Shown here in pieces: positions 1-5,243 of a stretch of DNA of 7,064 nucleotides. Where the stretch lies: the NCBI GenBank assembly GCA_016793415.1, contig JAEUMC010000039.1:1-7064 (forward strand). Reading direction: 5' to 3'. A program made the position numbers and the translations under genes. This DNA comes from Devosia sp. GTDB taxonomy: Bacteria; Pseudomonadota; Alphaproteobacteria; Rhizobiales; Devosiaceae. The notes beneath the pieces were generated by a model. That model was not told the DNA's origin. It was given only the letters and a program-made list of their open reading frames with translations, and searched no databases. Positions within the stretch are counted from its first letter, which is position 1. The number at the start of each line of letters is the position of its first letter.

Positions 1-7
1 TCATCGC

Positions 8-35
8 TTGACATGTTATATTTTTATAACATAAT
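8..35 (+). promoter_or_regulatory. Sigma-70-like promoter of the first SRPBCC gene
   Basis: A perfect -35 hexamer TTGACA (8-13) is followed after 16 bp by CATAAT (30-35), five of six matches to the -10 consensus. The tract is strikingly AT-rich against its GC-rich surroundings. It ends about 40 bp before the ATG at 77, leaving room for a short leader with the AAGGAG ribosome-binding site. The spacer is occupied by a palindrome, which suggests repression. The start point is not visible from sequence alone. Confidence 0.75.
13..32. promoter_or_regulatory. Perfect palindrome between -35 and -10, probable repressor operator
   Basis: Arms ATGTTATA (13-20) and TATAACAT (25-32) are exact reverse complements around a TTTT centre. 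Inside them GTTAT and ATAAC are 6 bp apart. The palindrome fills the space between the -35 and -10 hexamers and overlaps both, the classic place for a repressor that excludes RNA polymerase. Winged-helix regulators of the ArsR or MarR type often use AT-rich dyads of this size. The cognate protein could be encoded left of the window or be the ArsR protein at 4850-5206; this is inference. Confidence 0.65.
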
Positions 36-76
36 GGCTGGAAACACAAGGAAAAACATCGGCAAGGAGAAGCGTT

Positions 77-535
77 ATGGATGTGAAGCTGAAAGTATCG
101 GGGCGCATCGCCAGACCGGTGCATGAGGTGTTCGAGGCGGTGGCCGATCCGGCAAAGCTCTCCGGCTATTTCACTACTGGCGGCGCAAAGGGCCGGCTTA
201 CCACCGGGGCGACCGTCACCTGGGACTTCGCCGATTTCCCCGGAGCCTTTCCGGTCCATGTGGTCGAAGTGGTGGATGACCAGCGGATCGTGCTGCGCTG
301 GGGCGCGGTCGATGGGACGAGCGCCGACCCGAGCGGCGACACCACGGTGACGATGAGCTTTGAGGCGCTCGAGGATGGGCGGACGCTGGTGACCATCACC
401 GAGGCCGGATGGACGGCAACCCAGCAGGCGCTCGATGCCTGCATCGGCAACACCGAAGGCTGGACCGGCATGCTGTGCGCGATGAAGGTCTATCTCGAGC
501 ACGGCCTCAACCTGCGCGAGGGTTTCTACAAGTAG
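77..535 (+). CDS. SRPBCC family (AHSA1/START-like) protein
   Basis: A 152-residue protein that looks like one complete SRPBCC domain. It opens with a beta strand and the typical stretch GRIARPVHEVFEAVADPAKL (residues 9-28), continues through alternating strands, including VVDDQRIVLRW, and ends in a long C-terminal helix from about residue 120. The fold makes a deep hydrophobic cavity that binds small lipophilic ligands or helps their conversion; the ligand cannot be read from sequence. No signal peptide or membrane segment is seen, so it should be cytoplasmic. The start is well supported: AAGGAG at 64-69 lies 7 bp before the ATG. It has its own promoter with a palindromic operator. Such genes often sit next to an ArsR repressor, but none is seen beside this one inside the window; one may lie to the left. 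Confidence 0.85.
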   Translation: MDVKLKVSGRIARPVHEVFEAVADPAKLSGYFTTGGAKGRLTTGATVTWDFADFPGAFPVHVVEVVDDQRIVLRWGAVDGTSADPSGDTTVTMSFEALEDGRTLVTITEAGWTATQQALDACIGNTEGWTGMLCAMKVYLEHGLNLREGFYK

Positions 536-542
536 CTAACGA

Positions 543-562
543 CCGCCCGGCAAGCCGAGCGG
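543..562 (+). terminator. Weak hairpin after the SRPBCC gene
   Basis: CCGC-C-CGG (543-550) pairs with CCG-A-GCGG (555-562) around a CAAG loop, giving eight positions with one mismatch, 8 bp after the stop codon. There is no T-run directly after it, so it is a poor intrinsic terminator. It may only slow transcription or protect the 3' end. The rest of the 536-605 gap shows nothing clear. Confidence 0.25.
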
Positions 563-605
563 CGAATGTCAGAAAAAGTTTAGGAATCGGGCGCAGATTC
601 GGCTC

Positions 606-797
606 ATGGCTACGCAACCGCACCATGATCCGCGCCCGCTGATCGACCCGATCCAACTGGAGCAGGCCGGCCGCGCGCTGCGCCAGTGGATCGACCGCCT
701 GCTCGGGCATGTCGAGCCCCAGCCCAATACCGATATCGACTGGGAAGATGGCGAACCGCACCACGAGCAGCGCGACGGAACCTATCCGGGGCACTGA
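606..797 (+). CDS. Small hypothetical protein, 63 aa
   Basis: I do not recognise this protein. It is polar and rich in Pro, His, Asp and Arg, with one likely amphipathic helix around residues 16-35 (IQLEQAGRALRQWIDRLLGH) and a probably disordered acidic/His tail (DIDWEDGEPHHEQ). It has no signal peptide, cysteine or membrane segment. The ATG at 606 is the only normal start after the in-frame stop at 537-539, but no convincing Shine-Dalgarno is seen. The main support is context: its TGA (795-797) directly abuts the ATG at 798 of the next frame, as TGAATG, a typical coupled arrangement. It may be a soluble partner of that membrane protein, which is inference. Confidence 0.55.
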   Translation: MATQPHHDPRPLIDPIQLEQAGRALRQWIDRLLGHVEPQPNTDIDWEDGEPHHEQRDGTYPGH

Positions 798-1022
798 ATG
801 CTGGATTGGCTGCGCGACTTCCAGCAGTCGTTCCGCGAGCCGGTTTACGGATTCCTGGGCATATTCTGGCCGGTGCTCGCCGTCATGGCGCTGATCGGGC
901 TCGGCTGGCTGTTCGGCAGCCTGTGGCGCCGGGCCGGGCGCAGTTCGAGCAGCGATGGTGGCGGGAGCGGCGACTTCTCTGTTGGCGATTCCGACGGCGG
1001 CGGCGACGGTGGTGGGGACTGA
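798..1022 (+). CDS. Small single-pass membrane protein with Gly/Asp/Ser-rich tail
   Basis: A 74-residue protein of unknown function. A short amphipathic N-terminus (residues 1-16) is followed by one strong transmembrane stretch at about 17-43 (FLGIFWPVLAVMALIGLGWLF at its core). A basic WRRAGR stop-transfer motif comes at 43-48, then a low-complexity tail of Ser, Gly and Asp (49-74, ending SDGGGDGGGD). The positive-inside rule puts the tail in the cytoplasm. It begins right after the stop of the upstream small gene, with only a weak GGGG before the ATG, so translational coupling is likely. Gly/Ser/Asp tails of this kind occur in many small proteobacterial membrane proteins. The tail's DNA is repetitive GGC/GGT/GAC and prone to length variation. 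Confidence 0.65.
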   Translation: MLDWLRDFQQSFREPVYGFLGIFWPVLAVMALIGLGWLFGSLWRRAGRSSSSDGGGSGDFSVGDSDGGGDGGGD

Positions 1023-1067
1023 TGGTCATCAGTGATGGCCGGGTGGCTCACCGCGACCCCCTCTCTT

Positions 1068-1109
1068 GCGAAAACTAAGGACTTAGCTGCGCTAAGCCCA
1101 AGTTTTCGC
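1068..1109. terminator. Long stem-loop between convergent genes, probable bidirectional terminator
   Basis: GCGAAAACT (1068-1076) pairs with AGTTTTCGC (1101-1109). Inside, GG (1079-1080) can pair with CC (1098-1099) across small mismatches, and CTTAGC (1082-1087) pairs with GCTAAG (1091-1096) around a TGC loop. The A-run on one flank of the inner stem and T-run on the other suit termination in both directions. It lies 45 bp past the + strand gene ending at 1022 and about 90 bp past the - strand gene ending at 1199. The T-run lies inside the outer stem rather than after it, so termination strength is uncertain. Confidence 0.5.
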
Positions 1110-1111
1110 TT

Positions 1112-1132
1112 TCTCCCCCGCCAAGGGGGAGA
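1112..1132. repeat. Short C/G palindrome (CTCCCCC/GGGGGAG type)
   Basis: TCTCCCCC (1112-1119) and GGGGGAGA (1125-1132) are exact inverted arms around GCCAA. The core is the same kind as in the large element at 5303-5416 (CCCTCCCC GCAA GGGGGAGGG), so both probably belong to one dispersed palindromic repeat family. It directly follows the 1068-1109 stem-loop and may form a compound repeat or terminator with it. Nothing else is seen in the remaining intergenic bases to 1198. Confidence 0.55.
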
Positions 1133-1198
1133 GTCCCGACTGATACTGAGGCGCAAGTGGAGGGCACGATGGCTCGACCGCCTTCCACCGCTCGCGCC

Positions 1199-1909
1199 TC
1201 ACTTGCCCTTGCCCATCGCCAAATACCGCGCTCGCTCGTCCGGGGCGTAGTGCTCGAGGGCGTTGCGCAGCATGATGCGCGGCATGTTCGCGGCGTGCCG
1301 GTCGAGGAAGGCATCGAGCGCCGGGCGATTGCCGTCGGCGGTGCGCAGCATCCAGCCGACGGCCTTCTGGACCAGTTCCTCCGGATCATCCAGCAGCAGC
1401 TCCGCAATGGCGAAGGCATCATCGAGCTGGCCGCGGCGGATGAACGAGAAGGTGGCGAGGGTGGCGGTGCGCCGCTCCCAGGGGTTTGCCGATTTCGCCA
1501 GCCGATAGAGCACGTCGCGCGGCCTATCGACCAGATGCGGGCCGATGACGTAATAGGCGGCGAGATCGACCAGGTCCCAGTTGTTGATGCGGTCGTGCCG
1601 GCGCAGGTAGAGTTCGAACAGCTCCTGTTTGCGTTCCGGCGTAGTTTTCTTTGCCTGGTACTGCTTGGCCATGATGCTCATGGCGGCGGCCCGAGCCTCG
1701 TGGATATCGGACTCCATCAGCCTTTCGATTTCGGAAGGCGGGGTCAGCAGGCACTGCTTGGCCAGCGCAAAGACGTGGCCCATGCGCACGCCGATGAAGG
1801 TATCGGCCGCGTCGTCCTCGAAATCGAAGTAGCGGTGATATTTCCGACGCTCCTCGTCCGACCGCATGTCCTGCAGCCGGGCGAGGATTGCTTCAGCAGT
1901 GAGATCCAT
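1199..1909 (-). CDS. DNA alkylation repair protein, AlkD-like HEAT-repeat family
   Basis: A 236-residue all-helical protein matching the AlkD-type DNA alkylation repair family in length and motifs. In that family a HEAT-like solenoid wraps DNA and excises positively charged N3- and N7-alkylpurines without base flipping. The key residues appear present: NNWDLVD gives Trp111 and Asp115, with the same four-residue spacing as AlkD Trp109/Asp113, and NPWERRTA gives Arg146/Arg147 near the position of AlkD Arg148. Helical repeats run through the rest (ATLATFSFIRR, LLLDDPEELVQKAVGWMLR). The start at 1909 follows GAGG, which overlaps the upstream TGA; the stop-to-ATG gap is only 7 bp. It is therefore very likely translated from the same mRNA as the hydrolase fusion and is the last gene of the operon. 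Real substrates are not known from sequence. Confidence 0.85.
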   Translation of the reverse strand: MDLTAEAILARLQDMRSDEERRKYHRYFDFEDDAADTFIGVRMGHVFALAKQCLLTPPSEIERLMESDIHEARAAAMSIMAKQYQAKKTTPERKQELFELYLRRHDRINNWDLVDLAAYYVIGPHLVDRPRDVLYRLAKSANPWERRTATLATFSFIRRGQLDDAFAIAELLLDDPEELVQKAVGWMLRTADGNRPALDAFLDRHAANMPRIMLRNALEHYAPDERARYLAMGKGK

Positions 1910-1916
1910 CTCTGCC

Positions 1917-3677
1917 TCAGAAGGTCTGGCCCATCTGATCCATAACCTGCTCGAGCCCCATCTGCGAGTAGTCCATCATCTGCTTTGAGGTGGTGGTGTG
2001 CTCGGTGATGGTGACCTCGGTGACGTCGCCTTTGGGCGTCAGTGTCACCACGGTCGCCACATCGCGCGGGAACTCGGGAGGCATGCCGACGCTGGTCGGG
2101 TCGATCGGGTTGCCATCCTTGTCGGAGAGGTTCTGCACGTATTCGAGCCGCTGGTTGGGGATCACCTTGGTGTATTCCCAGCGCATCCACAGATCATGGC
2201 CTTCGGGCGAGCGCATCAGCACCACCGAGAAGCCGCCCTCGCGCACGTCCATGCGCGCTTCGGGGCTGCTCCAGGGGCGCGGACCCCACCATTTCATCAC
2301 CTCGGCGTCCTCGGCGAAGGCGCGCCAGGCGCGTTCGGGCGAGGTCTTGAAGCTGCGGGTGACGGCGACGTCGTGGGTGACGAGTTCGGGCACGTCTGAC
2401 ACTCCCTTGGTTTCGGCACCGATGGCGGTGTAGGCACCGCGCCAGAAGTCACGGAACTCGTTGGAGGCGATGTAATACTGCACCGACTGGGTGAACATCA
2501 GGCCGATCAGCCCGGTGGTCGGATCATTGATCCAGGTGGTGCCATAGCCGCCGTTCCAGCCATAGCGGCCAGGGGTCGGCGAGATATCGTCGGGCGTATC
2601 GTAGGTCAGCACACCATAGCCCCAGCCGACCTTGTCGAAGAAGCCGGGGACGAACCCGGCGCCAGCCTTCTGCTCCGGCGTCAGCTGGTTGTGTGTGATC
2701 TTATCGACCGAGGCGGCGCTGATCAGGCGCGTGCCGCGATACTCGCCGCCGTTGAGCAGCATGCGGGCGAAGGCCAGGTAGTCGTCGAGGGTCGAGACCA
2801 GCCCGCCGGCAGCGGACGGAAAGCTCGGCGGCTTGCTCCAGATGCCCTCGACCGGATCCTCGAGAAACTGCTCGTTGGTGGCGAAGTTCACCGAAAACGC
2901 CGGCTGGAAGCGGTCGAGCTTTTCCGGCGGCACGAAGAAGCCGGTATCGACCATGCCGAGCGGGACGAAGATGCGGGTGGAAAAGAACTGCTCGAGCGGC
3001 ATGCCCGAGGCACGGGCGATCAGCACGCCGGCGATGAGCGAGCCGGTATTGTACATCCAGGTCTCACCCGGCTGATGCATCAGCGGCAGCTCGGCAAATC
3101 TGGCGATCCACTCGTCGGGCGTCCATGGCGTCGCCGGAACCGGCGGGCCGTTGGTCAGCTGTCGGGCGTCGATCGCCTGCTGGATCGGCAGGGTCGGGTC
3201 GAACAGCACACCGAACCCCAGGGTAAAATCGAGCAGGTCGCTGACAAGGATCGGACGCGTCGCCGGCACCGTATCGGTGATCGGGCCTTTGACGTCTTTC
3301 AGCACCTGGCGGTCGGCGAGCTCGGGGAGCAGGCGATCGACAGGCTCGTCGAGGCGGAGCTTGCCTTCCTCGACCAGCATCATCACCGCCGTTGCGGTGA
3401 CGGCTTTCGCCACCGAGGCGATGCGGAAGATGGTGTCGCGGCGCATCGGCACGCCACCCTCATAGGCGGTGTTGCCTGATGTATCGACGATCACCTCGTC
3501 ACCCTTGGCCAGCAGCCAGACGGCGCCTGGCAGGTCGCCCCTGGCGATCGAGGCTTCGACCTTGCCCTTGAGCGCAGCAAGCGCGGCAGGATCGAAGGTC
3601 GGTTGCTGGGCGAGGGCAGGGAGAGCTGAGGTCAGCACCAGGGCGCTGACGGTGAGGAGGAAGGTTCGGCGACGCAT
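1917..3677 (-). CDS. Exported serine hydrolase (beta-lactamase/class C-like) fused to a C-terminal SRPBCC domain
   Basis: A 586-residue fusion. Residues 1-23 are a signal peptide with a twin-arginine-like RRRTFL start, hydrophobic core and ALA cleavage site before QQ. Residues about 27-420 form a beta-lactamase-family serine hydrolase: SVAK (Ser88 nucleophile, Lys91), the Tyr209 motif MYNTGS, and WNGGYGT (374-380) in place of the usual K/H-T-G. Residues about 430-586 are a full SRPBCC/AHSA1 domain (VAVTRSFKTSPERAWRAF onward). Such hydrolases act on esters, amides or peptides; the substrate is unknown. I chose the start at 3677 because GGAG lies 8 bp upstream and the signal peptide begins there; an in-frame ATG at 3734 would bury it. 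The gene lies 93 bp after the VOC gene and 7 bp before the alkylation repair gene. Joining an exported enzyme to a normally cytoplasmic fold is odd. The reading frame is unbroken through the junction. Confidence 0.85.
   Translation of the reverse strand: MRRRTFLLTVSALVLTSALPALAQQPTFDPAALAALKGKVEASIARGDLPGAVWLLAKGDEVIVDTSGNTAYEGGVPMRRDTIFRIASVAKAVTATAVMMLVEEGKLRLDEPVDRLLPELADRQVLKDVKGPITDTVPATRPILVSDLLDFTLGFGVLFDPTLPIQQAIDARQLTNGPPVPATPWTPDEWIARFAELPLMHQPGETWMYNTGSLIAGVLIARASGMPLEQFFSTRIFVPLGMVDTGFFVPPEKLDRFQPAFSVNFATNEQFLEDPVEGIWSKPPSFPSAAGGLVSTLDDYLAFARMLLNGGEYRGTRLISAASVDKITHNQLTPEQKAGAGFVPGFFDKVGWGYGVLTYDTPDDISPTPGRYGWNGGYGTTWINDPTTGLIGLMFTQSVQYYIASNEFRDFWRGAYTAIGAETKGVSDVPELVTHDVAVTRSFKTSPERAWRAFAEDAEVMKWWGPRPWSSPEARMDVREGGFSVVLMRSPEGHDLWMRWEYTKVIPNQRLEYVQNLSDKDGNPIDPTSVGMPPEFPRDVATVVTLTPKGDVTEVTITEHTTTSKQMMDYSQMGLEQVMDQMGQTF
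2391..2408 (-). promoter_or_regulatory. Candidate internal ribosome-binding site and GTG start before the SRPBCC domain
   Basis: On the minus strand AAGGGAG (2408-2402) is followed after 8 nt (2401-2394) by GTG (2393-2391), which is in frame with the hydrolase fusion at its Val429 codon. Translation from here would give a 158-residue protein starting VPELVTHDVAVTRSF, almost the same length as the free SRPBCC proteins in this window (152 and 160 aa). The site lies exactly in the linker between the two domains. It may be a relic of an ancestral separate gene or a working start; use in the cell is not shown. Confidence 0.4.
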
Positions 3678-3770
3678 TGGAAAGTCTCCGGGATTTCTGG
3701 CAAGCAGCTCCCGGCCGCGCGCCGGGTGGCGCACGGGGAAGGGGCTGGCGATGGGTAGGGGAGGGACCGG

Positions 3771-4229
3771 CTAGCGGCCGGCGTAGGCCTTCTCGATATC
3801 GGCCACGATGATCTTCTTCATCTGGAACATGGCCTGCATGGCGCGGCCGGCTCCGGCGCGGTCGCTGCCGGCGAGCGCCTGGGTCAGCTGCCGCGGGACG
3901 ATCTGCCAGCTGAGGCCGTACTTGTCCTTCAGCCAGGCGCACTGGCTCTCCTCGCCGCCATCGGCGACCAGGGTATCCCACAGGTAATCGACCTCCTCCT
4001 GGCCGTCGCAGTCGACGGTGAAGGAGATCGCTTCGGTGAACTTGAACTGCGGGCCGCCGTTCAGCGCCATGAACTCCTGATCGCGCAGGCGGAACGTGAT
4101 GGTGAGCACGCGACCATCCGGATAGCGGTCGACCTTGTGGATTTCGGCATCCTTGAACGTCTTCACGTAGAAATTGACCATCTCTTCGATGCGGTCGTCG
4201 ATCCACAGGCAGGGCATGATCTTGGGCAT
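3771..4229 (-). CDS. VOC superfamily protein, PhnB-like (3-dmu-9_3-mt family)
   Basis: A 152-residue protein of the PhnB-like branch of the vicinal oxygen chelate fold, related to glyoxalases and dioxygenases. Diagnostic stretches are PCLWIDDRIEEMVNFYVKTF (residues 6-25), ALNGGPQFKFTEAISF (55-70) and CAWLKDKYGLSWQIVP (97-112). Members make paired beta-alpha-beta-beta-beta modules that bind a metal or a small hydrophobic ligand; most PhnB-like proteins have no known reaction. No signal peptide is seen, so it should be cytoplasmic. The start is firm: AAAGGAG lies 7 nt before the ATG. It sits 110 bp after the SRPBCC gene on the same strand and 93 bp before the hydrolase fusion. The pairing of ArsR, SRPBCC and VOC genes is common in alphaproteobacteria and actinobacteria. 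A demethylubiquinone methyltransferase label would be misleading. Confidence 0.85.
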   Translation of the reverse strand: MPKIMPCLWIDDRIEEMVNFYVKTFKDAEIHKVDRYPDGRVLTITFRLRDQEFMALNGGPQFKFTEAISFTVDCDGQEEVDYLWDTLVADGGEESQCAWLKDKYGLSWQIVPRQLTQALAGSDRAGAGRAMQAMFQMKKIIVADIEKAYAGR

Positions 4230-4264
4230 TTCAGGTCTCCTTTGGGTTGAGTTCTCCCGATCCG

Positions 4265-4281
4265 TGAAGCGGAACGCTTCA
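4265..4281. other. Perfect 7-bp hairpin in the SRPBCC-VOC spacer
   Basis: TGAAGCG (4265-4271) and CGCTTCA (4275-4281) are exact inverted arms around GAA, giving a tight triloop hairpin in RNA about 35 nt before the VOC start codon. It could tune mRNA stability or VOC expression, or be a DNA dyad; no partner is visible. No T-run follows on either strand, so it is not an intrinsic terminator. Confidence 0.4.
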
Positions 4282-4313
4282 GCGGCAGGGTGGTCGCAGG
4301 TGAACGTCAGTCT

Positions 4314-4337
4314 CTCCCGGGGGCAGAGGCCCCGGAG
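4314..4337 (-). terminator. GC-rich stem-loop directly after the SRPBCC stop, possible attenuator
   Basis: On the minus strand, 2 nt after the TGA at 4342-4340, CTCCGGGGC (4337-4329) can pair with GCCCCCGGGAG (4324-4314) around a CTCT loop, forming nine pairs with two single-base bulges. No U-run follows, so full termination is unlikely. A stem here could stabilise the upstream arsR-SRPBCC part of the message or lower read-through into the VOC gene. Together with the hairpin at 4265-4281 it is the main visible structure in the 110-bp gap. Confidence 0.35.
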
Positions 4338-4339
4338 CG

Positions 4340-4822
4340 TCAGTAGGCGGGCATATCGGCCAGCAGCTCTTCGAGCCGCTTGAAGCCCATCTCCATGCCC
4401 TCGGCCATCGGAGTGGCCCTGGCGCCGTCACGCGCCTGCTGGTTGGCGTAGAGAATGGTCACCACCGAGGTGGTGATGCCGTTGGCTTCGGTGATCCGGT
4501 TGGTGACGATGGTCTGCCCGCCGGTCCAGTCCATGTCGTAGATCTCGTTGGTCTTGATCCAGTCCGGGCGGTTGATTTCCAGCACCTCGCCGGAAGAGCC
4601 CATCTCGAAACCGCTCGGCCCCTTGGTGACGAAGCGCCACTTGCCGCCGACGCGGGCATCGAACTCGCAGGTCACGAACACCCAGTCGGCGGGTCCGAGC
4701 CAGCGGCGGATCAGCGCCGGAACGGTCCAGCAGTCGAACACCAGGTCGGCCGGCGCCTTGAAGGTGCGGGTGACGGCGATCTCGCGGTCGGAGGGCAGGG
4801 TGATGGTCAAAGGCGGCTGCAT
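4340..4822 (-). CDS. SRPBCC family (AHSA1-like) protein, second gene of the arsR operon
   Basis: A 160-residue AHSA1-type SRPBCC protein. It begins after a short lead with REIAVTRTFKAPADLVFDCW (residues 13-32), then has RRWLGPADWVF (39-49), the FDARVGGKWRFV strand pair, a TGGQTIVTNRITE strand, and a C-terminal helix EGMEMGFKRLEELLADM. The tryptophans and GG turns are typical of the family, which makes a hydrophobic ligand cavity. The ligand is unknown, and no signal peptide is present. The start is firm: AGGAG lies 6 nt before the ATG. It follows the ArsR gene by 27 bp, a conserved pairing in which the repressor controls the SRPBCC gene. Its opening stretch resembles the SRPBCC part of the hydrolase fusion (AVTR-T/S-FK), and a 28-bp DNA stretch there matches at 25 positions, suggesting paralogy. 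Confidence 0.88.
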   Translation of the reverse strand: MQPPLTITLPSDREIAVTRTFKAPADLVFDCWTVPALIRRWLGPADWVFVTCEFDARVGGKWRFVTKGPSGFEMGSSGEVLEINRPDWIKTNEIYDMDWTGGQTIVTNRITEANGITTSVVTILYANQQARDGARATPMAEGMEMGFKRLEELLADMPAY

Positions 4823-4849
4823 GGGCGTCTCCTCTGGTCTTCTTGTGGT

Positions 4850-5206
4850 TCAGTTCTTCTTGTCGCCCTTGGGGGCGAAGCGCTGCAACTCGTCGAGCAG
4901 GGTGTCGAGGCGCTGGTAGCTCTGTTCCCAGAACTTGCGGTAATTCTCGAGCCAGCCCACCGCGTCGGCCAGGGGCAGGGCCTCGATCTTCACCGGGCGG
5001 CGCTGCGCATCCTTGCCGCGCGAGACGAGGCCGGCGTTCTCCAGCACCTTGATATGCTTGGAGATGGCCGGCTGGCTCATTTCGAACGGCGCCGCCAGCT
5101 CATTGACCGACGCATCGCCCTCGGCCAGCCGCGCGAGGATCGCCCGCCGGGTCGGATCGGCGAGGGCGGCGAAGGTGAGATCGAGCTGGTTCGGGTTCGG
5201 CTGCAT
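4850..5206 (-). CDS. ArsR-family winged-helix repressor, first gene of the operon
   Basis: A 118-residue ArsR/SmtB-type transcription regulator. LDLTFAALADPTRRAILARL (residues 8-27) is the hallmark first helix pair. MSQPAISKHIKVLENAGLV (43-61) is the helix-turn-helix with recognition helix, followed by the basic wing SRGKDAQRRPVKI (62-74) and a C-terminal dimerisation helix. It has no cysteine and lacks the ELCVCDL-type metal motif, so it probably senses something other than thiophilic metals or acts as a simple autorepressor; this is inference. The start at 5206 has only a partial AGG 7 nt upstream, and an operator-like half-site covers that AGG. It leads SRPBCC, VOC, hydrolase-SRPBCC and alkylation repair genes, all on the same strand. 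The promoter just upstream carries three ATAAC/GTTAT elements, consistent with autoregulation. Confidence 0.92.
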   Translation of the reverse strand: MQPNPNQLDLTFAALADPTRRAILARLAEGDASVNELAAPFEMSQPAISKHIKVLENAGLVSRGKDAQRRPVKIEALPLADAVGWLENYRKFWEQSYQRLDTLLDELQRFAPKGDKKN

Positions 5207-5207
5207 T

Positions 5208-5243
5208 TCATAACCTGTTCGCTATATAACGAGATGGTTATGA
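5208..5243. promoter_or_regulatory. ATAAC/GTTAT half-site array, probable ArsR operator
   Basis: TCATAACC (5208-5215) and GGTTATGA (5236-5243) are perfect 8-bp inverted arms 20 bp apart; the first covers the AGG of the arsR ribosome-binding site and the second the -10 hexamer. A third ATAAC at 5226-5230 lies 6 bp from the GTTAT at 5237-5241. The same pentamers, also 6 bp apart but in opposite order, form the palindrome at 13-32. The position suits autorepression by the ArsR protein; binding is inferred. Confidence 0.55.

Noticed and set aside
1157..1945. A 262-codon open frame on the + strand
   Set aside because: It is antisense to the AlkD-like gene and shows no family features; it is a shadow of that gene's codon bias.
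2691..3479. A 262-codon open frame on the + strand
   Set aside because: It is antisense to the serine hydrolase, with Arg/His/Asp-rich shadow composition and no ribosome-binding site or context.
3678..3734. Nineteen-residue N-terminal extension of the serine hydrolase from an ATG at 3734
   Set aside because: It would place charged residues before a clear signal peptide, and the ATG at 3677 has GGAG at the right distance.
3499..4206. A 235-codon minus-strand frame overlapping the VOC gene and the start of the hydrolase
   Set aside because: It overlaps two well-supported genes in a different frame, is Arg/Pro-rich and resembles no family.
3771..4229. Annotating the VOC protein as 3-demethylubiquinone-9 3-methyltransferase
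   Set aside because: The name comes from a legacy domain label; the sequence shows the PhnB-like VOC fold and no S-adenosylmethionine-binding motif.
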